Below are positions 1 through 12,251 of a stretch of DNA of 64,000 nucleotides, piece by piece. Origin of the DNA: Cristatella mucedo (taxonomy: Eukaryota; Bryozoa; Phylactolaemata; Cristatellidae); NCBI GenBank assembly GCA_009760855.2, contig WPIO01000084.1, positions 430,501 through 494,500 on the forward strand, given 5' to 3'. Position 1 is the stretch's first letter, and every line of letters starts with the position of its first letter. Under the pieces are notes generated by a model. It saw nothing but the letters and a program-made list of their open reading frames with translations. It ran no database searches and had not been told where the DNA came from. Made by a program: the position numbers and the translations under genes.

Positions 1-626
1 CGCAATTCAGGGAGAGCTAAGATTGTACGTGCATAGCAGCTGGACGCAAGGTCATCAATTAACATATCTTATTTAGAGATGCAGCTGAATGACCTTGCTC
101 GGGTGAGCGGATCCTACGACGAAAGGCTTGAATTTGAGATTTTTCGGGAAAACTAAGTGTAGCACGAATATATAAAAAGTTGAAAAAAAATTCGTCGAAT
201 CTTGAGGCCAATGCACAGTTCGACGGAAATCTAACAATCGCAAGCTGTCATGTATGGCAGTCGCAGCGTTTGCGACAGACAAACCTTGCTGGCGAGTTTT
301 ATAACTGAACGCTGGCTGGCAGAAAACAAATAAATTAGAGAGATATATAAGACTGGGGATAGTGGCTCAACTATACTGGGGATAGTCTAGCCTACTCTCT
401 CTGCCAGGCGCCGCCTCGTACAAACTACCATCACAATAGAAAACTCCCTGGGACAGAGCAGAAAAAGCCAAAAACCACGAGTTTTTTCCTACTGTGACTC
501 GGAGGAGAGGAGCGATAATGGAACGGAAATAACAGTAGGGACAGCAATTTTTATTCATACAAAAATCAAATCCTTTTTCCATCCTAGTTGTTTTTTATCA
601 CTTTCTTAATATACGATAGAAACCCT
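1..626. other. Unassigned sequence
   Basis: I see no gene, RNA or recognisable repeat here. Short open frames exist on both strands, but none has a motif or splice borders that would support it. Confidence 0.4.
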
Positions 627-1415
627 GCCTATTTTCAGCTTCATAACATTGCTAAAATTCGGGATTCTTTAGATAAGGATACCACGTCCAAGTTGGTCCA
701 TGCATTCGTGACATCTCGTCTCGACTTCTGCAACTCACTGTTTACTGGCCTACCAGCATGTGCGATCAGGCAATTGCAGCTAGTGCAGAACTCTGCAGCT
801 AGGCTTGTCTGTCGTGAGCATCGCAGTTGCCACATTACTCCACTTCTCGCCGACCTGCACTGGCTACCAGTCAAGCAACGGATTGACTTCAAGGTTTTGT
901 CGCTCACTTTTAGGTCCCTTCATTCTATGGCTCCAGCCTATCTCTCCGAAATACTCCCCCATCAGGCCAAGCATCGTACCACCCGCTTTTCGGAATCCAG
1001 CAGTCTAGAAATACCTCGTACAAACCTTAAATCCTTTGGAGACCGTGCATTTAGTTCGTTTGCTCCCAAAGCCTGGAACTCCCTACCGACCTGCGTCAGA
1101 ACATCCCCTGACTTGACCACATTTAAAAGGAACTTAAAAACACACCTATTTAGGACAGCATTTAGTGGGTCCCTGTGATTCGTCCTTCACGTGCTTATGC
1201 GTGCTGACACTGTGCGTGCTGCCACTAACCACATTCGCATGCTGACCCTGTGCATGTCACCCCTAAACCATGTTATTCATTTTGCTTGTTTTTCAAGCAT
1301 GATTTTACTTACCATTCAATTGCATTTCCCTGTGTAGCAAATGTAAAGTGCCTAGAAAGAGATTAGGTTCTCTGAGGGTGCTTTATCAAATACATTATTA
1401 TTATTATTATTATTA
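627..1415 (+). mobile_element. LINE A copy, 5'-truncated, with 3' UTR and (ATT)n tail
   Basis: The frame to 1178 encodes the C-terminal part of an L2/CR1-type reverse-transcriptase protein: RLDFCNSL, then [19 protein letters not shown], then AWNSLPT, ending FSGSL-stop. These blocks recur in the other LINE A copies of this window, most clearly at 62788-64000. The 3' UTR (1179-1392) carries a two-unit imperfect repeat rich in GTGCTGAC and CTGTGCATG. It then has the stem-loop AAGTGCCTAGAAAGAGATT...TTCTCTGAGGGTGCTTTA and an (ATT)n tail at 1393-1415. The catalytic reverse transcriptase and the endonuclease are missing, so this copy is dead on arrival. Confidence 0.9.
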
Positions 1416-2876
1416 GTATCAAACAACGTAAATACGTCAAATAGGGCTTTTCGGAAATGCCTTTTTAGTGCAAAATCAGTCTCGCCTAAAAAGATGTCAC
1501 AAATCCTGACTAGTAGTTCACCAACGTTGTCTAATCTGGTTTTGTTTGTTATTCTCAGACACAGCAAGTAATAAGAGTGTTTATCCCCAGGTGAATGCTC
1601 TCCCTAGTTTCGAGCTTTTGACACTGTTAGTCTCATCATCCACCTCTAGCCTTGAAACGGTCATTGCCAGTGCCAGCATTGCATCCCATCACAGAAGAGG
1701 TCAGTAGCTACAAGTAAGACTCTGTCGTTCCTCTCAAAAACCTCGACTGAAGATGATGCTCTTGCAAAAGTCTCGCAGTAGCACCAGGCCAGCAGCTACC
1801 TGAAGTTATGGCCTATAAGGAGTAAATTAATGAATCACATTCAGCACTAATGCCTGCAACAGCAGAGCCAGGTCCAGGTCAAGTCAAGGTCAAGCCAGGT
1901 CAAGTGCTCTCCTCTAGCTCTGCTGTCCACATGGGCAGTAGGCATCAATCTTTATCCCAGATCAAGACTTGCATGTTCACCACATGACCTAAACATTGCA
2001 GATGAGATCTATGCGTCCGTGCTGGCTTCAGAGTTTGTTTCTTCTATTTTCTTGTGCTTCAATGGTGGTGAATATTCTGGCAAGAAGTTTGAAAGGAATC
2101 TCACATCACCCTGAGTCAACTTGATTTCCATCGTATACATTGCTTGAGCATTCCTTTAATATAGAGAATTTAATTCCACCCTTTGCTTCTTTTTTAGCGT
2201 TTCTCGTGCGGCTAGAACCAGTATGCAATGGGCCTGTTCAGAAACTGGGCACTGTGGGCAGCACAGATCGCAAACTTTTCAGGCACCAAGCAAGGCTATG
2301 CAAAAGGTCATTGACCTGATGGTGACAATTGTAGCTTCGTTACAGGAAAGTATCATAATGAGAAAAAGATGGCCAAGTTAACTGAACTCTGTCGCCACGG
2401 CCATTCAATGCAATACAGTTATTAATTAGCCTGAGTTTGCTTAACCAGGGGTTCAATGAGCAAGTAAAATGCTCAACCGTGAACTCTTTATGGAGCTCGC
2501 AATCTTTAAGTGTTGACGAGACTTCAAGCTCGCCACCATCAAGCTTAAAAAGGACTATAGCAATGCCTAAATGATCAGTCCCGATATTTATTTAGACATC
2601 ATTCACGTGCACGCTCACTCTAGTTACAAAACCACTTAAAAGGTCAAGCACGTGGAAGCAATTCGACAACTGCTTCATTTTGCAAGACAATCTGAAAAAT
2701 GCCAGCATGAACAAGCAGAAGGGTCATGCACACCACCCCCTCAGGTCAAATCAGTGTGCTTAGCCAGGAGTCGTCGATCTGAAGCATATCACAAATATCT
2801 GTGCTGATATACTGTGCACTGCCATTTTGATAGTTCACGCCATCCAATAGCCGATTATCCCAGATGGGGCGACTGT
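1416..2876. other. Unassigned sequence with a weak candidate exon
   Basis: No repeat family seen elsewhere in the window is recognised here. A strong-looking acceptor (TTGCTTCTTTTTTAG, ending 2197) precedes an open stretch that could read VQKLGT in phase 0 up to 2253. That resembles the segment before the first helix of MS4A-like proteins, but the donor there (GTGGGC) is poor. See the separate finding. Confidence 0.35.
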
Positions 2877-3360
2877 GAATGTAATGTATCTCCGTCAGTA
2901 ACTCCACAAAGTCATAAAGACCTTGTGGGTGTTATGCAGGAGAGTTTTGTATAGCGCACTCACAGCCTAAGCGGCTTTCGGTACGCATTCGGTAGCCAAC
3001 AGACTTCGTCTCACGCAACAAAGAGAAAGTGGGAAGCATAGCAGAGTCAGGAGAGCAGTTGTGGTAGTGAGTAGCATAGAAGTAGCAGTTCAGGACCGCT
3101 GAAAAAGATGTGCCATAGTCGGCAGTTGGAGAGTAGTCATGGTTGCGTAAGAATTTTGGAAGCGAGTTCCACAGTCTAGGACCTGCAGTGCTAAAGCTTC
3201 TGCCGCCAACTGTGTTTAAGCGGAGGAATGGGACAGCTAATTTATTGTCCACACAGGACCTGAGGGTGCGAACAGGCTTAAACGGATGCAGCAGTTCAGC
3301 TAGGTACGAAGGAGCAAAGCCGTGGCGGGCCTTGTGGGTCAGGGTAAGAACTTTTGTGTG
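2877..3360 (-). mobile_element. LINE B copy, 5'-truncated
   Basis: Read on the minus strand, this ends in the LINE B 3' terminus (GGAGTTACTGACGGAGATACATTAC). It encodes the C-terminal domain shared with the long copy at 58583-62480: HKARHGFAPSYLAELLH, VRTLRSCVDNKLAVPFLRL, GPRLWNSLPKFLRN and AVLNCYFYATHY. The frame is open for about 150 residues, so it is one of the less decayed fragments. It lacks the endonuclease and the reverse-transcriptase core. Confidence 0.88.
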
Positions 3361-4793
3361 GCCAATCTGAGCCGTGAGATTATCAGCATGCATGCCAAAA
3401 TCCTGCCAAAAAGAAAAGTAGGCGTACGAAGGGGATTGTTGAGTTCTTTATGGCCAGCTCGCCCTGGTTACAGCTTCCTCAAAAAACGTTCAGATATTTT
3501 TCTCTTCTTCGAATCGGTCAGTGGCATTATCAATGTGGCGATGGTGATCTCACGCCTAAAGACGAATTGCCCAGTCAGCACAAATGTATAGTCGGGACAA
3601 AAGCAAGAAGCGGCTGGCCTAAATAGGCCGTGGCCCTAAAGTGGGAGAATGCACTGATAGGCCCAGTGGTAATCGCTTTGGCCTCTGCCATATCGCTTAA
3701 TACACATTCTAGAATAAATTGAGCACGTTGAAGAGAGCTGTAGCACGATTGAGCAGAAAATCAAGGTGACATGCTTGAATAGAATACATAACTTTGTCGA
3801 CACTATTTTGCATTTTAAATCAAATGGAGGACTTTATATTGATTATATGCTCGAGCTATCGAAAGGCAAGCAAAAGAGGATCAGAATGTCTTCAATGCCT
3901 TTCAAATGACCGATCTCACCGTGCAATCGCCGACAGAGATGTGAAAGGCTAGCTACAGTGATCTGTTGATAAAGTTGCAAGATCTCTTTCACTGTGCATG
4001 AGAGGGAGGCTGTTTACATGACCTCAACAACGTAGGTGTCCCGGTCGGTCTCGTCATCATCAGCACGCAAATAGTAATTTAAAAGCTATTTTGCGAGGAA
4101 TTGGACAACATACGATAACGTCAGAGTAGTATTGTAGGTATGACAAACTACCAATGGAGTTGCTTCGCATGTTTGCTTGAATCCCCCGTCAGCAACAGCT
4201 CTTGGCATTCAAAGTCTGTAGTTTGGAATAGCTTGACACCAAAGTAAGTAAGATAGACCTTTCAAATGTTTAACCCATTCTCTTCCGACCGCATGTGCAC
4301 ACATTTTTTTAAATTGATATACATTTGGAACAAAGGAGCTAAGGGTAGCTTCCTGATCTTCCAATCACACTGGAAATAATTCTGGTCGAGCCGAGGCCAG
4401 CTATTACTCATCTTACTTTGTCATGAGACATATTCTGACATTATCAGCATTAACAACTAAGGCCGAACAAGCGTTTGGTATATTGAAACTTATTAAAACG
4501 TCTTTCTTATGATTATGGGCGTGGGAAACCTCAATAATAGCGGCATTCTCTTTTTAATTTTGCGAGTAAATGGCTTCGATAATCATCAATGATGAGATCC
4601 GCCACAGGTTTCACGTCGAAGAAAGCGCAGGCGAGTTCCAGTGCATTTATCATTGTCGGTAGAGCTAACCCTAGAATGAAAATCCTGGCAAAGATAATGA
4701 TTGTAGTTTTCACTCAAATCAATGAAACTTTTGTAATTAACCCATTGCCTAATTTGATGAGCCTAATAGATGTTTCCTTTGCAAGTCTCTTTA
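3361..4793. other. Unassigned sequence
   Basis: I find no coding exon with credible splice borders and no copy of the repeat families seen elsewhere in the window. Confidence 0.35.
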
Positions 4794-6925
4794 TAATAAT
4801 AATAATGATAATGATAATAATGCACTTGATTAAGCGCCCTCAGAGAACTCAATCACTTTCTAGGCGCTTTACATTTGCTGCAATGGGAAATGCAATTAAA
4901 TGGTGATTAACATCATGCTTGATAAACAAACAACATGAATAACATGGTTAGTGGCAGCATGCACAGTGTCAGCACGCATAAGCACATGAAGGACAAATCA
5001 CAGGGACCCACTAATGCTGTCCTAAATATGGTGTGTTTTTTAAGTTCTTTTTAAATGTGGTCAAGTCAGGAGATGTTCTGAGGCAAGTCGGGAGGGAGTT
5101 CCAGGCTTTGGGAGCATAAGAACTAAATGCACAGTCTTCAAAGGATTTGAAACTTATACGAGGTATTGGTCCTTGCAATCAATTTGCTGTTGAACATGGG
5201 CACCCCTTCTCTGAAGAATTCCCTATCATTATCTCCTGTTCAGATCACATTTAACCGAATGTGCAGTCTCTTTAAAATACCTTAATTACTATCTATTGCC
5301 AAATCAAGCTAAACGGAGGTCTAGCAGCGAATACAGTCTCCTAATCGAAGAGACTCTGATCCACTCAAAACAATTCAACAAAGTCTGGAGATGTCTTGAC
5401 GCAATTAGGTAGTGAGTTCCCGACTTTGGGAGCATTCAAACTAAAGACAAGGTCTATAAATGATTTGAGGTTCGTAAGTAGGTACAAGTAAACGATTAGA
5501 TTCCGAAAAGCGAGTGGCATGGTGCTTAAACTAGTGGTGGAGTAGATTTGCTAGGTGGGCTGGAGCCAAAAAATTAAAGGTCATGAAACCAGTTCAAAAT
5601 TCTTGAAGCCAATGTTTTGTTTGACTGGAGATAGTGCAGGGAGGTGATTATTTTTTAGAGAAGGTGACTGCTACTCTCAAGCTAGGCAAGCCTAGCTGAA
5701 TAAATTTGCATCAGTTATAAGCGCCTGATTGCACAGGCCGGTAGACTAGCAAGCAGTAAGTTACAGTAGTCAAGACGGGATGTCACAGGTGCATGGATCA
5801 ATTTATATATGGTATCTCTATCTAAGTAAACTCGAATTTTAGCAATGTTATGTAGCTAAATATAGACTGAACTTACTATGGAGCTGATGTGGTAAGCTAA
5901 TATAATTTCAGTTTGGAATAAGACACGGAGTTTCGTGCACATTCAACAGGAGATATGCTGCACGAGATGATTTTGAGAGATAATCGTTCCAATTTCTGAA
6001 TCCAAATTTTTTTCCATAACTAGGAAGTTTGCTTCATCTTCATTTAATTTGAGATAGTTTGCTTTCGTTTATGCGCGGATGTCATCTTTACATGCAGGAA
6101 GGGAGCTGAGAGAATTCGACGTGTTGAAGGACTGGGAGGCACCAAAGCAAGCTACAACTGAGTGTCATTTGCATATACGTGAAAGCCTAGACTGTGCTTG
6201 CCAATCGCATCGGCTAGAGGGAGAATATAGCCGTGAATAAAATGAACGGGACCAAGCACAGAACCCTGAAGGTACCCAATCATTCTGCAGCTCATAAGGT
6301 GGTCCTTGTCCCTTCACATCAATACTAGGGCTCTCCCACTGAGACATGATCTTTACCATTGCAATGCAATACCGGTGACGCCAAAGTTAGATGAGAGGTG
6401 CTCAAGAAGGGCTTGGGGATAGATAGTTTTAAAAGCTACCGACAGTACGAGCAAAACGAGCAGAGAGACTCTACCCAAGTCTACATTCCTAAGAAGGTCG
6501 ATCTATAACTGAAGCTGAATGCTGTGCTGATGCTGAATATGTGGATTGAATAGCTTAAACACCGAACTAAAACGTATCGGCTAGCTGCGCATTTTCAATA
6601 TATGAGTTCAGCTAGTTTGCCACGACTCGTTCCAGTGTTTGTAATAGGAACGTTAGAAGGGTTACTAAGCGGAAGTTGCTCAAGTTCTCTTGGTCTAGTG
6701 TTGGTTTATTGAGTAGTGACCTGATCACAGCTGTTTTGAAAGGTGCTTGGAAATGAACTTATATTATTGAAATATTTATAATGTTAGCCATGCATGGCAG
6801 CATCAGATTCGTGCATCTTAGCTGCCGCAAAATGGAAATGGAATCTAGAGGTCTAGTTGTCTTTGTTGGTTCAGTTGTGAACTTCATGATGAGGTCACCC
6901 GTGGCACCCTTGAATTTAGGTATTG
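4794..6925 (-). mobile_element. LINE A copy, long but decayed
   Basis: The minus strand ends in the LINE A stem-loop and (ATT)n-like tail (4794-4830). Going upstream it shows the 3' UTR repeat, the C-terminal domain and, at about 6150-6300, the decayed reverse-transcriptase block equivalent to [20 protein letters not shown]. The 5' part (6650-6925) aligns with the 5' parts of the copies at 24364-26000 and 29283-30885. Frames are broken throughout. It abuts a + strand LINE A fragment at about 6930. Confidence 0.8.
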
Positions 6926-6929
6926 AGGT

Positions 6930-7530
6930 GCTGTGCTCTTCATCTATGCTTGTCTGTCGTAAGCTCCACTGTTCCCACTGCACATCCCTTCTCGCCGACT
7001 TGCACCGACTCCCAGGCAATCCGCACATTGACTCTAAACTTCTTTTACTTCTATTTAGTTGCATTCACTTTTTTCTCTAGCCTACCTATCAGACATACTC
7101 CCTCATAAATCTAAGCATCGCATCACTTGCTATTCTGAATCAAAGCGTTTAGCTACACCTCATACTAGCCCCACATAGTTTGGAGACCCGCATTTAGTTT
7201 GTATGCTAGCAAAGCCAGAGGCATCTTTTCGGCTGGATTCACGACATGCCCTGACTTGAGAAAATTTTAAAAGATCAGAACGCATACATGAATCACTGCA
7301 ATGTGGGGTTCCATGCAATTCGTCCCTTGTGTGCTTCTGTGTGCTGACACTGTGCATGGTTCAACTAACAATATTTCCGTGGTAATTATATGCATGTTAC
7401 TCCTAACCATGTTGTGCTTGTGGTCACAAAGCATGCTGTCAGTAAACATTCAATCGTGCTTCCTTTGCAGCAAATTTAATGTGCCTAGAAAGCGGTTAAA
7501 TTATCGAAGGGCGTTCCACTAACATATTCG
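6930..7530 (+). mobile_element. LINE A fragment, head-to-head with the preceding copy
   Basis: The sequence begins in the LVCR...LLADLH region of the C-terminal domain (GCTTGTCTGTCGTAAG, CTTCTCGCCGACTTGCACCG). It continues through the 3' UTR (TGTGCTGACACTGTGCATG) to the decayed terminal stem-loop AATGTGCCTAGAAAG near 7490. It has lost its (ATT)n tail and is full of frame breaks. Confidence 0.75.
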
Positions 7531-9244
7531 GAAATTCATTAGCATAAACACTTTGTGGAATTGTTAATCGATTATGAACCTCCTAGTTCGCTTGTATCGT
7601 CCGAATTGTGCTGTGATAAGCATAAGTATATTTAAAAAAATAGGCACTAAATGATTTTCATATTCACTGATAACTTGTTCTAGGTAGGTACGTTTAATGA
7701 AATCCTACAACTGCTGAAATATCTTGTAGGACAATTACATCCTGTTAAACTTTATTAGATTATTCTGTGACAAAGCAAGTGCAAAGTCCAATAATAGTAT
7801 GGACCAACGATATGTGTATGCCTATCGTGCAACTGTGTAGGACTGGAATCGCTGCATTTTCAGTTTGTGAGCGATTTTTCTGAAATGAGCAGTACAATAA
7901 TGGTATTGATGCTGGGCTGGCCCAAGTCACATATTGATTGGTTAATAAACGCAGCTGGTGATTTGCTTATATCATTTTTTATATCATATCCTTTATGCTA
8001 GCATATTCAAAATTCCGCGTAACATTATTAGTTAAACTCAGCACAGAAATAAGCGTCTACTGCTTATCGTAAAACAAAATTGCCCCATGAGAGCATTTTT
8101 AGTCATCGGAAACGCATTGCATCTCAGTAAAAAGGGGATTGCATCTGCTGATCTTAAAAAAAAACTTATGTGGATGCCATGAGCTATCTACTCTCTAATT
8201 ATAGTGTTCAAATTCAAATTAGTCAAACTGATCGAGCTAATGCTATCTATCGGCCATACATTACACAATGCACCACTTCATGAAGTAATGTAATGAACTT
8301 GTGGCTGTAATTTCACAAAGTTATGACGACTTAAAGTGTGTTATGCAGGAGACTTTCTGCAGCTATTTCAATCTCAAGTGGCTTGCAAGCCGATAGGAAA
8401 CTGACTCACAATTCTTGAATTATGGGAACTAATTATTTGGGGCAGGTATGATCACAACTATACTCACTAGCTTTACAATTCCAGGCATGCCTGAGATTCG
8501 AATTTCTATTTTCAACTAATACTGATAGAATTATTGTTGCTATGATACCAGGAATGTGTTTACTGGTGCAATTTTACATCAAATTAGTTACCCTGCTCTT
8601 ACAAAGCAGTTTAATATCCTTAGATAGCATACGTAGAAATTGAAACAGTGCTAGAGCTTTCCGACGATTAAAAAAATAAAGATAATTCACGAACCTTTGC
8701 ATTACCTGACTCTAAATTCGTGGGTGCAGACATAATTCAATTAGCCTTACTGAGAATAGACGAACACGGCCACAGCGAACAGAGCTCGTACACTAAGATG
8801 TACATATCCATTAAGGTATTTAATTCATATCCAAAAACCAAAGATCGAAGCATATCTGACTGACAGCATCCAAGGATTTAATTCATCAACAGCATGAAAA
8901 GCATCAAGGCATCAAACTTGACCTTACAAAGGCTTGCTCGGCCATCATAGTATGGCTTCACAGTCAATGGAAAAAAAGCGAAAAAGCGACCAGGCTTAAA
9001 ATAATATCTGGCCCTTGCCCTCGTAGCACAAATCCTTGAGCTCAACTCATTTTCTACTACGGGATTGAGGCTGTTATACCACCTAGCATTGGTTACGGCG
9101 TGACTGGTTAATTGTGGTTATTATTTAGGAACAGCGATTCGTACTCGGGTGATCTTAATCTGGAAAATCTTATCAGTAATCGTTTCAGTGCATGGTTGGT
9201 AACTGAGCTGAGTATTGCTATATTTTAGATTGTCTGTCCTGCAG
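7531..9244. other. Upstream flank or intron of the MS4A-like gene
   Basis: Apart from a faint LINE B end at 8283-8410, I see no repeat and no clear exon. If the gene's N-terminal exon lies upstream, this stretch is intron. A possible acceptor (ATTATTTAG, ending 9129) has no recognisable coding sequence behind it. Confidence 0.35.
8283..8410 (-). mobile_element. Decayed LINE B 3' end
   Basis: TAATGTAATG followed by ACTCCACAAAG-like and GTGTTATGCAGGAGA sequence, in the same order as the LINE B 3' end at 58583, but with many changes. Only the last hundred or so bases of the element remain. Confidence 0.5.
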
Positions 9245-9346
9245 ATTATATTTGGTGTGGTTGCCATGATTAATCAAGTTGCCCTCATCATTATGAGAAA
9301 CCTGGGCTTTGAAGTTATTTCATCAGGCTTATGGTGTGGAGCTATG
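9245..9346 (+). CDS. MS4A-like gene, exon with helix 1 and start of helix 2
   Basis: The acceptor is TTGTCTGTCCTGCAG and the donor is ATG|GTAAGT, both near consensus. The 34 codons read IIFGVVAMINQVALIIM (helix 1), a ten-residue polar loop, then GLWCGAM, which opens helix 2 and continues directly in the next exon. The exon enters and leaves in phase 0. Confidence 0.75.
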
Positions 9347-12152
9347 GTAAGTTTTTGATAAAATGAACACATTTTTGTTGGAGAACAGCATGAAGCTATT
9401 CAAACGTGGTCGTCTTTTCAGCATAGCTATCAGTAAGGATGTTAAAACACCAGTACATTTTCTACATTTAGTTTGCTGGTATGTCATGAGCAGTTTCCAA
9501 AGTCGGGCAAGTTTTTTTAAACCAATTGAAGACACTGACCGTAGGAATACTGCAATATATTCAGACATCATTTTATTACGAACTCCTAGGACATGGTTTT
9601 AAATGAATTACAAGAACTTTTCCGTTATAATAAATCTGCCTCCTAATCCACAGAATACAATTGTTAATCCAGCTAAGATGTAAACAATGACATAAACCGA
9701 AACATTATAAAGTGAACAAATTGTTTTTCATACGTTTAAGAAACAAAAAAACATATTACGCTTTTATTATTGCTATGAAATATTTTTAACTCAGATTATT
9801 GGTTTTAACACGTAAATCAGGAAATATAACCCATTTCTTCACGGTAAGTTCCATCAAACGTGCACCTATGAACTAACTAAAAAAAGCTGTGTTTAAGAAA
9901 TGCTATGTTACATTTTTTTAAATTGCTAAGGTCATATATGATACTTACAAAGAATCTTTCAGGTGCAACAGTTGAGTAAAATCGTGTTCCGTCTCAACTT
10001 CCGTTGCTAACTGCGTTCTGGTCATTAACCCTGTGCGATCGGGAGCTTACTGCTAGTGCAAAACTGCAGCTAGGCTTTTCTGTCGTGAGCGTTGCAGTTG
10101 CCACATCACAACACTTCTCCCTGACCTGCACCGGCTCCTAGTCAAGGGAAGCATCGACTTCAAGGTTTTGTAACTCACTTTTAGGTCACTTCATTCTTTT
10201 GCTGCAGCTTACTTATCACAAATATTGACCCACCAGGCTAAGAATCGTACTACTTGCTTTTTGGAATGTAATTGTTTCCTCTTGCCTCGTACAAAACTAA
10301 CTCACATCCTCTGCAGAAAAATGCCTGAAACTCACTCCGACTTGTGTCACGATAGCTCTTGACTTGATCTAATTAAAAAAGAAACTGCAAACGCACCTAT
10401 TTACCGCAGAATTTATTGAGTCATATGATGAGAATTTTACGTACTTATGTGTGCTTACAGTGTGTGTGCCGCCACTAAGCGTACTTGCATTCTCACTCTG
10501 ACCATGCCATCCGTAACCAAACCATTCTCGATGTTTATTGAGAATGCCAACACTAGCCATTCGATCGAGCTTCATTTGCAGCAAATGTAAAGTTCGCAGA
10601 AATAAATTAAGCTCTCAGAGGGGGATTTAACAAGTGCATTATAATGATTACTCTTATAACCCAAGAACCTGCCTTTCTATAATCTATGGATACTGCAGTG
10701 AGTGGCTTGTGTTGCACAACTGGTCTACTAGGGGACACTTAAGCAGGGCTTGAAAAATGCAAAGTGCTATATATCTGATTTGAAATAAGATCCTTTTCCC
10801 AATGCAGTACCATTTAGATTTGTTGACGCAGTGAGCCCTCGTTTCCAAATAATAAGATAATTGTTAGCTGTGAGTATCATGTTGGAATCTGACTGCATGG
10901 TTAGCACTAATTCTCTTTTAAGGAAACTGTATGGCAAAAACCCAAGCAAAATGGTTATGCAAGGAATACTTATTATAGGCCTATATTATATAAATATAAA
11001 TATAAATATAAATATAAAGCAAAATATAAAGCACAATTTTACATTGCCATTTGAATCTAATCCACATAATAATCCCACAAACGACAGCTCCTAATGTACG
11101 TATATATATTCAGGTAAAACAGTAACAGACAGACCAGCTATTATATTGAGCCACACTGATTGAATTCATAGAGTATCTACTTTCATACGTTTGCAGAATA
11201 TAGAATTCTTTAATCTAGCCTTCCTGAAATTAAAGTCTTGGCCGGGTAAACGTCAATGCACCTGGAGCTGGCTTTAAGAAACAACGATGTGTTCGATAGC
11301 TAATGTCAATCATTTTTCTATAATGATGAGCTGCCTAAACATAAGCATCAGTAGGCGAGGCTCACATTGCTCAATGTCTTTGCAGATGGTGAAAATAAGG
11401 AAGCGAAGGCTAAATATCCTGTTCACTCCCACTGAAGACCCGATCTCTACGAGAGAGGGTCATTAAAGTAAACTTGGTACTTTAAAGTGAGCTAGTGAGT
11501 CTTAGACAGAAGTAGTGAGATGTGGTATCTATGCCATTGACCACAGACTAGATTAGCTGTTCCATATAGCAGCAACTCCAGGCAACTAAGGGCCGGAGGC
11601 CAGAGTCCAGATGAAGGGAATGGTCGTTGTAATCTGGACGCTATGCCATATGTGGATGGAGAAAAATGTTTGAGAAGCAGGACGGCTTTAGTTTCTTGTA
11701 AATATTATAGAATTCTGAAAGACATGAAGAAAGATTGTGTGACTTCTAATATAAACGACCAGATTTACTGAATAAAAGGTCACTGAAGGACTTCAAAATA
11801 GTTAGTGGCATAGCTAAAAAGATTTTTTTAATAATTGCGGTTTTTTTAATTAAATAGCGTGAAAATTATGTGTACCTAACACATTTACCAAAAAAGACAC
11901 CTAAAGGATCTATGAGTGCATGATACAACTTTGAAGTCCGCGCATTACTTGAAGATGAGCCGCTGCAGGTTGTTGAGAAGTGCTGATATTTGGCAGTGCC
12001 GATATTCATGACTGAGAAGCCTGCATTCAAGTTTTATCACTTGACTATAGACGTCTTGGAGCACTGAGTAAAAGACTTGAATGTTTTGAGTGACAAAATT
12101 CCAGAAGTAAGATAAATAAATAAATATATTTATCTATCTATCTATCTATCTA

Positions 12153-12251
<99 letters not shown>

